This document shows positions 1 through 10,165 of a DNA stretch of 33,152 nucleotides, in pieces. This DNA is from Anaerolineae bacterium (GTDB lineage: Bacteria > Chloroflexota > Anaerolineae > Anaerolineales > Villigracilaceae). The stretch spans positions 1 to 33,152 of the forward strand of contig JABGQV010000195.1 in assembly GCA_018648655.1 (NCBI GenBank), written 5' to 3'. The translations under genes and the position numbers were made by a program. Each line of letters starts with the position of its first letter. Positions within the stretch are counted from its first letter, which is position 1. The notes beneath the pieces are model-generated. The model was not told the DNA's origin and made no database searches. It saw nothing but the letters and a program-made list of their open reading frames with translations.

Positions 1-66
1 GCGAATCAATACTCTGTTCTCGAAATTATCCTCCACATATAAAATGCTTATAGGTTTTTTAGCCAT
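1..66 (-). CDS. Response-regulator receiver domain protein, N-terminal 22 aa only (cut by window edge)
   Basis: Minus-strand reading from ATG at 66 gives MAKKPISILYVEDNFENRVLIR, a typical CheY-like start (VEDN..NR.LI); GAGGAG RBS about 6 nt upstream. Not in the ORF track because it is truncated. Confidence 0.75.
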   Translation of the reverse strand, partial: MAKKPISILYVEDNFENRVLIR

Positions 67-186
67 GAACTGCTCCTCAATGCATTTATTTTACCCATAC
101 TTACTCCTTTCTGCATAACAGCAACCTTGCAAAACTGTATGGGAAAGCTGTCTAAAATTCTAACACATACGCATTCAAATTAAGCA

Positions 187-228
187 AAAAAAGAGATAAC
201 CACCTTGCAATATGGTTATCTCTTTTTT
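187..228. terminator. Bidirectional intrinsic terminator
   Basis: AAAAAAGAGATAACCA / TGGTTATCTCTTTTTT, perfect 16-bp inverted repeat with 10-nt loop. Confidence 0.85.
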
Positions 229-365
229 CAGAAGATTTTATCCCCCTACCTGATAGGGAAATGAAGAGTCTTTTGGGGTACGCGTAATCTAAACTTGTGT
301 CCTGTCTATGAAGGTCTTTGGGTGTTGCACTTCAGTCAAAAGCATGTTTCTAGCATCATATAAAA

Positions 366-398
366 AGCCTTGACAGGTTTTCGAAGCCTGTCAGGGCT
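366..398 (-). terminator. Intrinsic terminator of the ABC exporter operon
   Basis: Minus strand AGCCCTGACAGG-CTTCGAAAA-CCTGTCAAGGCT followed by TTTTATAT, just after the 405..2228 stop codon. Confidence 0.8.
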
Positions 399-404
399 AA
401 TTCA

Positions 405-2228
405 TTATGCAGTTGCTTCCGTAAGTCCATCACGGCCATATTTCTGCCCCAGCTCTTGCCGAAATTGTTGCGTATAGAGCCGATAATAATGCCCACGCTC
501 GCGTAATAACTCAGCATGGCTACCAACCTCAGTAATTCTGCCATCTTCGATGACCAAAATTCTGTCCGCCCGCCGAATTGTTGACAAACGGTGAGCAACC
601 ACAAAACTAGTGCGCCCCGCCATGAGATGCTCCATCCCTTTTTGGATGAGAGATTCTGTCAGCGTATCCACACTGGATGTTGCCTCATCCATAATGAAAA
701 GTTCAGGCTGGGATAGCACGGCGCGCGCGAGGCTGATGAGTTGCTTCTGTCCAGTAGATAGCAGATTGCCGCCCTCACCAACCTTTTCGCCATACCCCTT
801 TGACAGCGATTCGATAAACTGATGCGCGCCTGCCAGCTTAGACGCTTCTGTGATCTCCTCTTCGGTTGCGCCCAAATTCCCATAGCGAATATTATCGCTA
901 ATTGTGCCAGAGAAAAGGTGGGGCGTTTGTAGCACAATACCGATGCGCTCATGGATGCTTTCAAGCGTGTATTCTGTATAGTCTTTTTCATTAATAAGAA
1001 CGCGTCCGTTCTTTGGTTCGTAAAATCGACAGAGCAAGTTCACGATGGTGGATTTTCCACCACCAGTGGGCCCGACCAGTGCAATCATCTCGCCAGGTTG
1101 CACTTTGAGCGTAAAATCTTGTAAAACAGGCTTTCGCTCTTCGTAGTAGAAATCGACATGGTCGAATTCAATCTCACCAAGTAAAGTTTCTGCGTGAACC
1201 GCGCCTTTTAGGTTATGTACATCGGGCGGAGTATCAACCAGTGTGAAGATCCGCTCAGCTGAGGCGATAGAGTGTTGCATTTCTGCGTAAACACGCGCAA
1301 TATCTTGAATAGGCCAGAGCATAAAAGTTAGATAAGAGACGAAAGCGTGAATGCCGCCAATGGTTAATAAGCCCGTTTGGGATTGAATGCCGCCGTACCA
1401 AACGATTGCGCCTAGCGCAATTGCAGCGATGATCTGCACAATGGGGAGGAAGAGCGCAGAAAGCCACGCAGCTTTATAAGATGAGCGGTACATCTCACCA
1501 GTTAGCCCTTGAAACTCGCGCAGATTTTCTTTCTCGCGTCCCAGTGCCTTGACGATGCGTACGCCGGTGATATTCTCGTTATACGCTCCCGTAATCTTCG
1601 AGTTGGCGCGCCGAGATGCACGAAACTCAACCAAAATTCGTTGGCGAAATTTGACCCCAACAACAATCAGAACGGGGATTATTGCAAAAACAATCAATGC
1701 CAACCGCCAATTGATAATCATCATAAAAATGACTGACGTGGTGATATTCGTTATCGCCCAAGTGACATCGAGCAAACCCCAGGTCATCAAATCTGCCACA
1801 CGGCCGGTATCAGAAGTCATGCGAGACATCAGGCGCCCGACCGAAGTTTGGCTGTAATAGGAGAGCGACAAATCTTGTAAATGCTCAAACATCATCTTTC
1901 GCAAATCATATTGGATGCGTTCTCCCAAAACACCGGCCAAGTAGACAAAAGCGAAAACCATAATGGCTTGTACAACGATAAAAGCACCGTAAATTTTGGC
2001 GAGCTCATAAACGCGCGGTACGTCGCCGAGGACAATGCCTTCGTCGATGATATTTTTATTAATATAGGTAAAAACGCCATCCAATGCAGATGTTGCAGCA
2101 ATCGCGACAAAAAACCCAATTGCCCACATCTTATGAGCTTTCAGCAAACCCAAAATTCTCTTGAAAACGGGCATGGTGAGTTGGCTGGTATATTCTTCTT
2201 CTTCGAGTTCTATTTTTTCTTCTGACAT
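405..2228 (-). CDS. ABC exporter subunit (TMD-NBD), catalytically competent half of a heterodimer
   Basis: 607 aa; Walker A GPTGGGKST, Walker B LFIMDEATSS with catalytic Glu, H-loop AHR, degenerate signature LSTGQ. Confidence 0.95.
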   Translation of the reverse strand: MSEEKIELEEEEYTSQLTMPVFKRILGLLKAHKMWAIGFFVAIAATSALDGVFTYINKNIIDEGIVLGDVPRVYELAKIYGAFIVVQAIMVFAFVYLAGVLGERIQYDLRKMMFEHLQDLSLSYYSQTSVGRLMSRMTSDTGRVADLMTWGLLDVTWAITNITTSVIFMMIINWRLALIVFAIIPVLIVVGVKFRQRILVEFRASRRANSKITGAYNENITGVRIVKALGREKENLREFQGLTGEMYRSSYKAAWLSALFLPIVQIIAAIALGAIVWYGGIQSQTGLLTIGGIHAFVSYLTFMLWPIQDIARVYAEMQHSIASAERIFTLVDTPPDVHNLKGAVHAETLLGEIEFDHVDFYYEERKPVLQDFTLKVQPGEMIALVGPTGGGKSTIVNLLCRFYEPKNGRVLINEKDYTEYTLESIHERIGIVLQTPHLFSGTISDNIRYGNLGATEEEITEASKLAGAHQFIESLSKGYGEKVGEGGNLLSTGQKQLISLARAVLSQPELFIMDEATSSVDTLTESLIQKGMEHLMAGRTSFVVAHRLSTIRRADRILVIEDGRITEVGSHAELLRERGHYYRLYTQQFRQELGQKYGRDGLTEATA

Positions 2229-2248
2229 GGTTTTTCTCCGTTCATTGC

Positions 2249-2284
2249 TTTTGTAGGGGTGAAAGATCTTTCACCCCTACAAAA
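2249..2284. repeat. 36-nt perfect palindrome between the two ABC genes (REP-like)
   Basis: TTTTGTAGGGGTGAAAGA|TCTTTCACCCCTACAAAA, perfect 18-bp arms with no spacer. Confidence 0.85.
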
Positions 2285-2300
2285 ACTTGCGATGACGATA

Positions 2301-4139
<1,839 letters not shown>

Positions 4140-4200
4140 TGTATTCGTCCTGTTGGTCTACTTGTCTTACTGGTTTACTGGTCTGCTGAGGCACTGATCT

Positions 4201-4238
4201 TAAACAAAAAGCCACGATGCTGTGCGCACCGTGGCTAA
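4201..4238 (-). terminator. Intrinsic terminator/attenuator between leader ORF and ABC exporter genes
   Basis: Minus strand AGCCACGGTGC-GCACA-GCATCGTGGCT (11-bp stem, one G-U) followed by TTTTTGTTT; lies after the leader stop and before the ABC start codon. Confidence 0.88.
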
Positions 4239-4263
4239 AAAGACGAGAATATAATTTCTTTCT

Positions 4264-4338
4264 TTAAAGAGGCATAGGCGCACTAAGGCTAAGTGAGTTA
4301 TCAACACTTGGGCGGATAAAGATTTTTTGAATGGTCAT
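4264..4338 (-). CDS. 24-aa regulatory leader peptide MTIQKIFIRPSVDNSLSLSAPMPL
   Basis: ATG at 4338, TAA at 4264-4266; strong RBS (AAAAAGGAG, 9 nt spacing). Sits between a good promoter and an intrinsic terminator. Confidence 0.75.
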   Translation of the reverse strand: MTIQKIFIRPSVDNSLSLSAPMPL

Positions 4339-4385
4339 ATTAGTACGCTCCTTTTTAAAATTTACTTCCGAAGAAGTATGCGCAG

Positions 4386-4414
4386 AGTCTATCATTTTGA
4401 AGGGGGAGAGTCAA
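4386..4414 (-). promoter_or_regulatory. Sigma-70-like promoter for leader/ABC operon
   Basis: Minus strand TTGACT-N17-TAGACT with extended -10 TG (TGATAGACT). Confidence 0.65.
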
Positions 4415-4479
4415 GTAGATTCTGTGAGAAAATGTGCGGTTTTTTTTTACAGCTCTGCCAATGGAATCCAGTGCCAGCT

Positions 4480-5376
4480 TTATTCCGTTGTATCCCAACG
4501 CCAATAAGGGTTTACGCCACCGACTACCAACACTCTTTCCTCCTTTGTCTCAAGATCATATCGATAGATGATATTGTTTTCTCTCTCCGTGTCACCTTCG
4601 CAGTCCCAACCATCTTTAGTGCAATAATGATAGACGATTGATTTTCCATCGGGAGACCAAGATGCAGCCGAAGTCCAAAATTGGCGCATATTTTTCATTT
4701 GAACTATTCGTTGAATTTCACTACCATCAGGACGAATCAAATATATGCCATCATTTGATGTGTAGGCTATCCATTCCCCACTTGGTGAAAATGCTGGATT
4801 TAGGATACGAGTTACTTCTTGGGGTATACCGCTATAACTTAGTAAGATGCTTATTTGGTTTGTGTTTGTATCAAGAATGACCAACTCGTACCGATAAATA
4901 TTATTATCTTCCTTAATTAATTGTGAATATAATAATTGTTGTTTAACAAAATTATTGGCTCCAAGATATATCCTGGATATACTCTGATCCATTGGATAGG
5001 TTTCTAGAATTTCTGCGCTAAAGTAATCCTCGCGTAAGATAGCTGACGTGAATTCATCAAGCACAGAGTTGAGCAGAATTTCATGTGTACCGTGTATGAG
5101 AGATGGTTGATATGTCCACTTATTTCTTAGCTTTAGTGTAAGTGGGTAATCCTTTTCGATTAAAGCAGTAACAACCGTATTAGGGGCCCCAAAAAAAAGA
5201 AGCCCGCCATCATCTGTCCAGACAGGGGTTTGTATACTTACACTTTCTTTAAAAGGAATCTGAAAATAATGTAAGTCACTGCCATCAGCATTTATAAAGC
5301 CAATTTCATCAGTGCTTCCTGTATAAGATACGCCTAGCTGGAAGACAATATCTCGGTTCGGAAAAAAAGTGTTCAT
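4480..5376 (-). CDS. PD40/TolB-like beta-propeller protein (body of a probably frameshifted gene)
   Basis: 298 aa with PD40-type motifs (EWIAYTSNDGIYLIRPDGSEI; ASWSPDGKSIVYH). Confidence 0.75.
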   Translation of the reverse strand: MNTFFPNRDIVFQLGVSYTGSTDEIGFINADGSDLHYFQIPFKESVSIQTPVWTDDGGLLFFGAPNTVVTALIEKDYPLTLKLRNKWTYQPSLIHGTHEILLNSVLDEFTSAILREDYFSAEILETYPMDQSISRIYLGANNFVKQQLLYSQLIKEDNNIYRYELVILDTNTNQISILLSYSGIPQEVTRILNPAFSPSGEWIAYTSNDGIYLIRPDGSEIQRIVQMKNMRQFWTSAASWSPDGKSIVYHYCTKDGWDCEGDTERENNIIYRYDLETKEERVLVVGGVNPYWRWDTTE

Positions 5377-5380
5377 TACT

Positions 5381-5488
5381 TTATCGTCTAAGGGAACAAA
5401 CTCTCCTATAGGTTAGAAATAAAAAGATTAAGAAAACGAGAAATGAGAATATTTTTTTTGCTATCTTGTTCTTTCTTTTTCTGGACAT
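5381..5488 (-). CDS. 35-aa ORF MSRKRKNKIAKKIFSFLVFLIFLFLTYRRVCSLRR: likely detached N-terminal signal anchor of the downstream propeller gene
   Basis: RBS TTAGGAG 7 nt before ATG; basic N-terminus plus hydrophobic helix; stops 4 nt before the ATG of 4480..5376. Confidence 0.6.
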   Translation of the reverse strand: MSRKRKNKIAKKIFSFLVFLIFLFLTYRRVCSLRR

Positions 5489-5589
5489 AAGTTTTCTCCT
5501 AAGTTAGGCTGCCTGTTTGATAGTGAAGGTTTGTAATTTTATATAAAATTGCTAATAATACCGTGCATAACCCGTGTATAATAGTGTGT

Positions 5590-6351
5590 ATGACTGAAAC
5601 TAATAATATCATTCGTCGCCGAATCAGTATTTTGATTGATGGCGACAACGCACAGGCCAAGCTACTTCCGCAGATGTTGGCTGAAACCAGCAAATATGGG
5701 CAGGTAACGATTCGTAGAATTTACGGGGATTGGACAACCGCTAGCATGAATTCATGGAAAAAAGTTTTGAATAATCATGCTGTGCAGCCAGTGCAACAGT
5801 TCCGTTATACGATTGGAAAAAACGCGACAGACAGCGCAATGATCATTGACGCGATGGATATTCTCCACTCAGATAATGTGAATGGATTTTGTCTCGTCTC
5901 TAGCGATAGCGACTATACGCGTTTGGCCACGCGCATCCGTGAAGCTGGCGTTTTTGTAATGGGCATTGGCGAAAAGAAAACGCCCAGACCCTTTGTAAAT
6001 GCTTGTGATCTTTTTGTTTTCACCGAAAATCTGGCTCCAAAAAGAAAACCTGCTCCACGCACAAAGACGACTAGTTCTTCTAAACAACAAAAGACAACGA
6101 AAAAGCCAGCGGCAGCCCCAGAACCAATTCCATTGCTCAAGCAAGCCTTTGAGATTGCTGTCCGTGAAGATGGTTGGGCCTCCATGGCGATGTTAGGCAA
6201 CGCACTCTATCAAGTTGACCCTAGTTTTGATCCACGCTCTTATGGGCATGGTCAGCTTTCAAGATTAATCGGAAAATATAAAGAATATTTTGAGTTACGC
6301 ACACAAGATAGCAACGGAACAACTTTATTTCATGTGAAGTTAAAAGAGTAA
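5590..6351 (+). CDS. NYN domain (LabA/DUF88-like) protein with C-terminal OST-HTH/LOTUS domain
   Basis: ILIDGDNAQ, SSDSDYTRLATRIREAGVFVMGIG, plus C-terminal LLKQAFEIAVREDGWASMAMLGNAL. Start chosen at MTETNN rather than 5563. Confidence 0.85.
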   Translation: MTETNNIIRRRISILIDGDNAQAKLLPQMLAETSKYGQVTIRRIYGDWTTASMNSWKKVLNNHAVQPVQQFRYTIGKNATDSAMIIDAMDILHSDNVNGFCLVSSDSDYTRLATRIREAGVFVMGIGEKKTPRPFVNACDLFVFTENLAPKRKPAPRTKTTSSSKQQKTTKKPAAAPEPIPLLKQAFEIAVREDGWASMAMLGNALYQVDPSFDPRSYGHGQLSRLIGKYKEYFELRTQDSNGTTLFHVKLKE

Positions 6352-6371
6352 AAATAAAGAAAAAACCAATA

Positions 6372-6405
6372 AAAAAAAGAGACAGCCTGCGCTGTCTCTT
6401 TTTTT
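6372..6405. terminator. Bidirectional terminator between convergent genes
   Basis: AAAAAAAGAGACAGC-CTGC-GCTGTCTCTTTTTTT. Confidence 0.85.
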
Positions 6406-7642
6406 ATTCTTCTTGCAGCTCTTCATATAATTCAATAATCTGAGTTGCAATTTTTTTCCACGCATACTCTTTCGCGTAGTCAGCGGCGTTCTTCCCCATC
6501 TTTTTCCTTAACTCAGAATCCTTCAATAAAGTGCCCAATTTTTCTCCCAGTACCTCTGGTGAATCAAAGGGGACATGATAGCCTGTCTCGCCATCTTTTA
6601 CCAAATACGCCAATCCACCCACCTGTGAAGCGATAACGGGCGTGCCGCAAGCCATCGCCTCTAAGGCGACCATCCCAAAAGATTCGTAATGTGAAGGCAT
6701 TAGCAAAACTTCTGCCGCCGAATAATAATAGGGGAGTGTATCTTGGGCGCGTTTTCCTAAAAAGAGAGTCATTTGATCTAAGCAAAGTTCATCGCATAAA
6801 CCTTGTAATCGTGCCATTTCTTCAGTGATTTCTTCGGGGGCGGCATCTGGTTCCCCGCCGATAATAGTTACATAAAAGGGATGTTTTGCGTCGTGCATGC
6901 CCATCATCGCAACGGCTTTCATCAAGGTATCAATCCCTTTTAGCGGTTCAATTCTACCCACAAAAAGTGCCATGCAATCGTCAGGAGAAACGCCGATATA
7001 AGCGCGCGCCTCATCTTCGGGGATAGGATAAAAATGTTCGGTATCGACACCAGGTGGGATGATGACCATCTTTTCCGCGTTTGCCTGATATAAAAACTGG
7101 AGTTGGGATTTTTCAGCAGGTGTGGCGACGATAAGCCGATCTGCTCGTGCAATAACTTGCTTCTCGCCCTCAACGCGGTACGGTCCCTCACGCTCCGATT
7201 CGCTACGCGCGATCCTATTCTTCATTGCCCCTAAGGTGTGGAACATATGAACGATAGGTACATCCCAAGCATCTTTTAGCATCCCTGCTGCAATGCCAGA
7301 CATCCAATAATGAGAGTGAATCACATCATATTTCAACCCTTTTTCTTCGGCAAATTGCTGAATGCCAGCAACAAAATCGGGGATATGCTCTACAAGCTTT
7401 TCTTTTGCCTGTGGCACTTCTTCCCCCGCAGGAATGTGGACAACACGATTCCCAAAACCTAAATCATGCAAAACATGGGGCACATGCTCATCTTGGGAGC
7501 GTGTGAAGACATCTACATGGATGCCCATTCTGCCTAGCTGGCGCGTCAAATCTCGGACGTAGACATTCATCCCGCCAGTATCTTTCCCGCCCAAAGTTGC
7601 GAGGGGGCAGGTATGGTAGGAAAGCATAGCTATTCGGAGCAT
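6404..7642 (-). CDS. Glycosyltransferase family 4, MshA-like
   Basis: 412 aa; LGGKDTGGMNVYVRDL N-terminus, FVGRIEPLKGID, MPSHYESFGMVALEAMACGTPVIAS. Confidence 0.88.
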   Translation of the reverse strand: MLRIAMLSYHTCPLATLGGKDTGGMNVYVRDLTRQLGRMGIHVDVFTRSQDEHVPHVLHDLGFGNRVVHIPAGEEVPQAKEKLVEHIPDFVAGIQQFAEEKGLKYDVIHSHYWMSGIAAGMLKDAWDVPIVHMFHTLGAMKNRIARSESEREGPYRVEGEKQVIARADRLIVATPAEKSQLQFLYQANAEKMVIIPPGVDTEHFYPIPEDEARAYIGVSPDDCMALFVGRIEPLKGIDTLMKAVAMMGMHDAKHPFYVTIIGGEPDAAPEEITEEMARLQGLCDELCLDQMTLFLGKRAQDTLPYYYSAAEVLLMPSHYESFGMVALEAMACGTPVIASQVGGLAYLVKDGETGYHVPFDSPEVLGEKLGTLLKDSELRKKMGKNAADYAKEYAWKKIATQIIELYEELQEE

Positions 7643-7681
7643 CGTTTTTCCTTGTTGGGTGGAGCGTAGTTTGAATTTCTC

Positions 7682-7712
7682 TTGTAGGGCAGAAAATATT
7701 CACCCCATATAA
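7682..7712. repeat. Degenerate copy of the 2249..2284 palindrome
   Basis: TTGTAGGGCAGAAAATATTCACCCCATATAA resembles TTGTAGGGGTGAAAGATCTTTCACCCCTACAA. Confidence 0.4.
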
Positions 7713-7911
7713 GCGTTGATTAGTGGCACTCAAGTTAGAGGCACCTTCGGGCTCGGTTTTTCATCCTATAGAATTCTAACGCATTTTTATGAAACCTTGC
7801 ATATGCTTGTTTTTCTAAAAAGAGTAGGAGAAAAATCCCAGAAAAAAAATGATAATTAGCGCGCTAATTCTTGGTAGAATAACTGAGAAAATCAGCAAAG
7901 GAGATTTTAAG

Positions 7912-8709
7912 ATGGACTCAAAATATAATGCAACGGTGATCGGAAAAATTATGATCACTCCAGATATTATGGTCTTGCGCGTTAACACAGATACGCCGCG
8001 CGCGGAATTTGAATCGGGGCAATATACTGTAATTGGTTTATATGGGCATGAAGCCCGTTCTGTAAATTCTGGCGAAGAGCATAAAGAGAGTCAGTCTGAT
8101 AAATTGATTCAGCGCGCTTATTCGATTGCCTCAAATCGTGCCTCAAGCAATCAGATGGAATTTTATATCTCTCAAGTAAAAGATGGGCAGTTAACCCCGC
8201 GTGTTTTTGGGCTTGAACAAGGGGATAGGCTTTATGTGAGTGAGAGAATAGTGGGTATGTTCAAACTTTCTGATACGCCAAAAGGCTTCGATATTGCAAT
8301 GGTGGCAACAGGAACAGGCGTTGCGCCTTATATTAGCTTTTTGCGTTCACATATAGCAGAGAATAGCGATATCAATATGGCTGTTATACATGGCGCCGCG
8401 CATCAATGGGATTTAGGCTATTATTCTGAGCTAAGTTTTCTTGCCAGCACGTTCCCGAATTTCCACTATTTCCCTACCCTTACAGACGCCGATGAAACTT
8501 GGCAGGGACGCAAGTTATGGATTAAGGAATTGCTAGAAGATGAGATACTCGCTAATGAAGCAAATATAGCCACAGATCCTGAAAAAACACATTTCTTTTT
8601 GTGTGGAAATCCTAAAATGGCAGAAGGTATCTCGGCATGGCTGAACGAATATGAATATGAAAAACATTCTCGAAAAGTGCCTGGCGCATTGCATGTAGAA
8701 GAGTTTTAG
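7912..8709 (+). CDS. Ferredoxin-NADP reductase-like FAD/NAD-binding oxidoreductase
   Basis: RAYSIASN, MVATGTGVAPYISFLR, FFLCGNPKMAEGI; RBS AAAGGAG before MDSKYNA, so the 7849 start is too early. Confidence 0.88.
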   Translation: MDSKYNATVIGKIMITPDIMVLRVNTDTPRAEFESGQYTVIGLYGHEARSVNSGEEHKESQSDKLIQRAYSIASNRASSNQMEFYISQVKDGQLTPRVFGLEQGDRLYVSERIVGMFKLSDTPKGFDIAMVATGTGVAPYISFLRSHIAENSDINMAVIHGAAHQWDLGYYSELSFLASTFPNFHYFPTLTDADETWQGRKLWIKELLEDEILANEANIATDPEKTHFFLCGNPKMAEGISAWLNEYEYEKHSRKVPGALHVEEF

Positions 8710-8735
8710 TAGGTTTTGATTGTAAGCTCTTTTTC

Positions 8736-8764
8736 TTGGCAGTTCTGTGTGAGGCTGGTATAAT
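8736..8764 (+). promoter_or_regulatory. Promoter of tRNA-Thr
   Basis: TTGGCA-N17-TATAAT with extended TGG preceding the -10. Confidence 0.8.
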
Positions 8765-8780
8765 CTCGCCGCTAAGAAAT

Positions 8781-8853
8781 GCCACCGTAGCTCAGTTGGT
8801 AGAGCAGACGCTTCGTAAGCGCCAGGTCATGGGTTCGACTCCCATCGGTGGCT
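8781..8853 (+). tRNA. tRNA-Thr (anticodon CGT)
   Basis: 73-nt cloverleaf: acceptor GCCACCG/CGGTGGC, D-arm GCTC..GAGC, anticodon loop TTCGTAA, T-arm ATGGG TTCGACT CCCAT; no encoded CCA. Confidence 0.95.
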
Positions 8854-8869
8854 CAGATAGCCTATAATG

Positions 8870-8903
8870 AAGAGACCAAGTATTTTTCTTGGTCTCTTTT
8901 TTC
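8870..8903 (+). terminator. Terminator after tRNA-Thr
   Basis: AAGAGACCAAG-TATTTTT-CTTGGTCTCTT followed by TTTT. Confidence 0.85.
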
Positions 8904-8924
8904 TTAAAAACAGGATGCTGAAAT

Positions 8925-10157
8925 TTGAATACTGAAACCCCCTCTCCCATAGTTGCCATCATTGGCGCAGGCCCTGCTGGTTTGATGGCGGCAGAAGTTT
9001 TGTTGAAAAAAAATATACGCGTAAGAATTTACGATTCTATGCCTTCGGCAGGCCGTAAATTTCTTCTTGCGGGCAAAGGTGGCCTAAATCTTACGCATAG
9101 TGAAGATTATCCTGAATTTATTTCACGCTATGGAGAGAAAGCAGAAGTTTTAAAAGCTTATATTGATGATTTTACGCCAAATGATTTGCGCCTTTGGGCT
9201 AAAGAATTGGGAATTGAGACCTTTATTGGCTCATCAGGCCGTGTCTTCCCTGAGGGGATGGGGGCTGTCCCGCTTCTGAATGCTTGGATCGCTCGTTTGC
9301 GAGACTTGGGTGCCGACTTCCACTTTCGGCATCGCTGGTTGGGCTGGGGTGCTGAAAATGTGCTTCGCTTTGATACAGTTGAAAGCGAAATTTTAACGAA
9401 AGCTGATGCAGTCATTCTCGCGCTTGGGGGCGGTAGCCGGCCCAAAACAGGCTCAGATGCGGCCTGGATTCCAATTCTGGAATCGCATGGCGTTGATGTG
9501 AATCCCCTCAAGCCATCTAATTGCGGATTCGACATCTCATGGTCTGAACATATCAAAGCGCGCTTTGCTGGAGAGCCTATCAAAACAGTTAAACTTTCTT
9601 TTGGGGGAATATCAAAAAAAGGAGAATTTGTCATCACCGAAAATGGGGTAGAAGGTAGCCTGATTTACGCATTTTCTGTTGCGTTACGAGATGAAATAGA
9701 CGCGCAGGGTAGTGCCACTGTTCAACTTGATTTATTGCCAGATTGGTCAGAAGAAAAATTATTAAAGTCTCTTTCTGTCTCTCGTAAATCGCGTAGCCTT
9801 TCAAATCATCTCAAAAAACAAACGGGGCTAAAAGGTGTAAAAGCAAATTTGATTTGGGAGTTTCTGCCACGCGAAAAATGGAATGACCCTGTTGAGTTGA
9901 GCGCGGCAATAAAGGCTTTGACTATTCCCTTGCTCGCTGCGCGTCCGCTGGAAGAAGCAATTAGCAGCGCGGGCGGGGTAAGTTTTGATGCGGTGAATGA
10001 GAGGTTGATGTTGCATAAGTTTCCAGGCATTTTCTGTGCTGGAGAAATGCTCGATTGGGAAGCCCCAACAGGCGGCTATTTGCTGACAGCCTGTTTTGCA
10101 ACTGGGCAAGCGGCAGGAAATGGGGCGCTAACGTGGATAAAAAGCGTTGAGAAATAG
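8925..10157 (+). CDS. NAD(P)/FAD-dependent flavoprotein of the HI0933/BaiN-like group
   Basis: TTG start; AIIGAGPAGLMAAEVLL, PAGRKFLLAGKGGLNLTHSED, C-terminal APTGGYLLTACFATGQAAG. Confidence 0.88.
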   Translation: MNTETPSPIVAIIGAGPAGLMAAEVLLKKNIRVRIYDSMPSAGRKFLLAGKGGLNLTHSEDYPEFISRYGEKAEVLKAYIDDFTPNDLRLWAKELGIETFIGSSGRVFPEGMGAVPLLNAWIARLRDLGADFHFRHRWLGWGAENVLRFDTVESEILTKADAVILALGGGSRPKTGSDAAWIPILESHGVDVNPLKPSNCGFDISWSEHIKARFAGEPIKTVKLSFGGISKKGEFVITENGVEGSLIYAFSVALRDEIDAQGSATVQLDLLPDWSEEKLLKSLSVSRKSRSLSNHLKKQTGLKGVKANLIWEFLPREKWNDPVELSAAIKALTIPLLAARPLEEAISSAGGVSFDAVNERLMLHKFPGIFCAGEMLDWEAPTGGYLLTACFATGQAAGNGALTWIKSVEK

Positions 10158-10165
10158 GTGGCTTA

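Noticed and set aside
9158-9637. 159-aa minus ORF inside the flavoprotein gene
   Set aside because: Antisense shadow of a conserved coding frame; no motif or RBS support.
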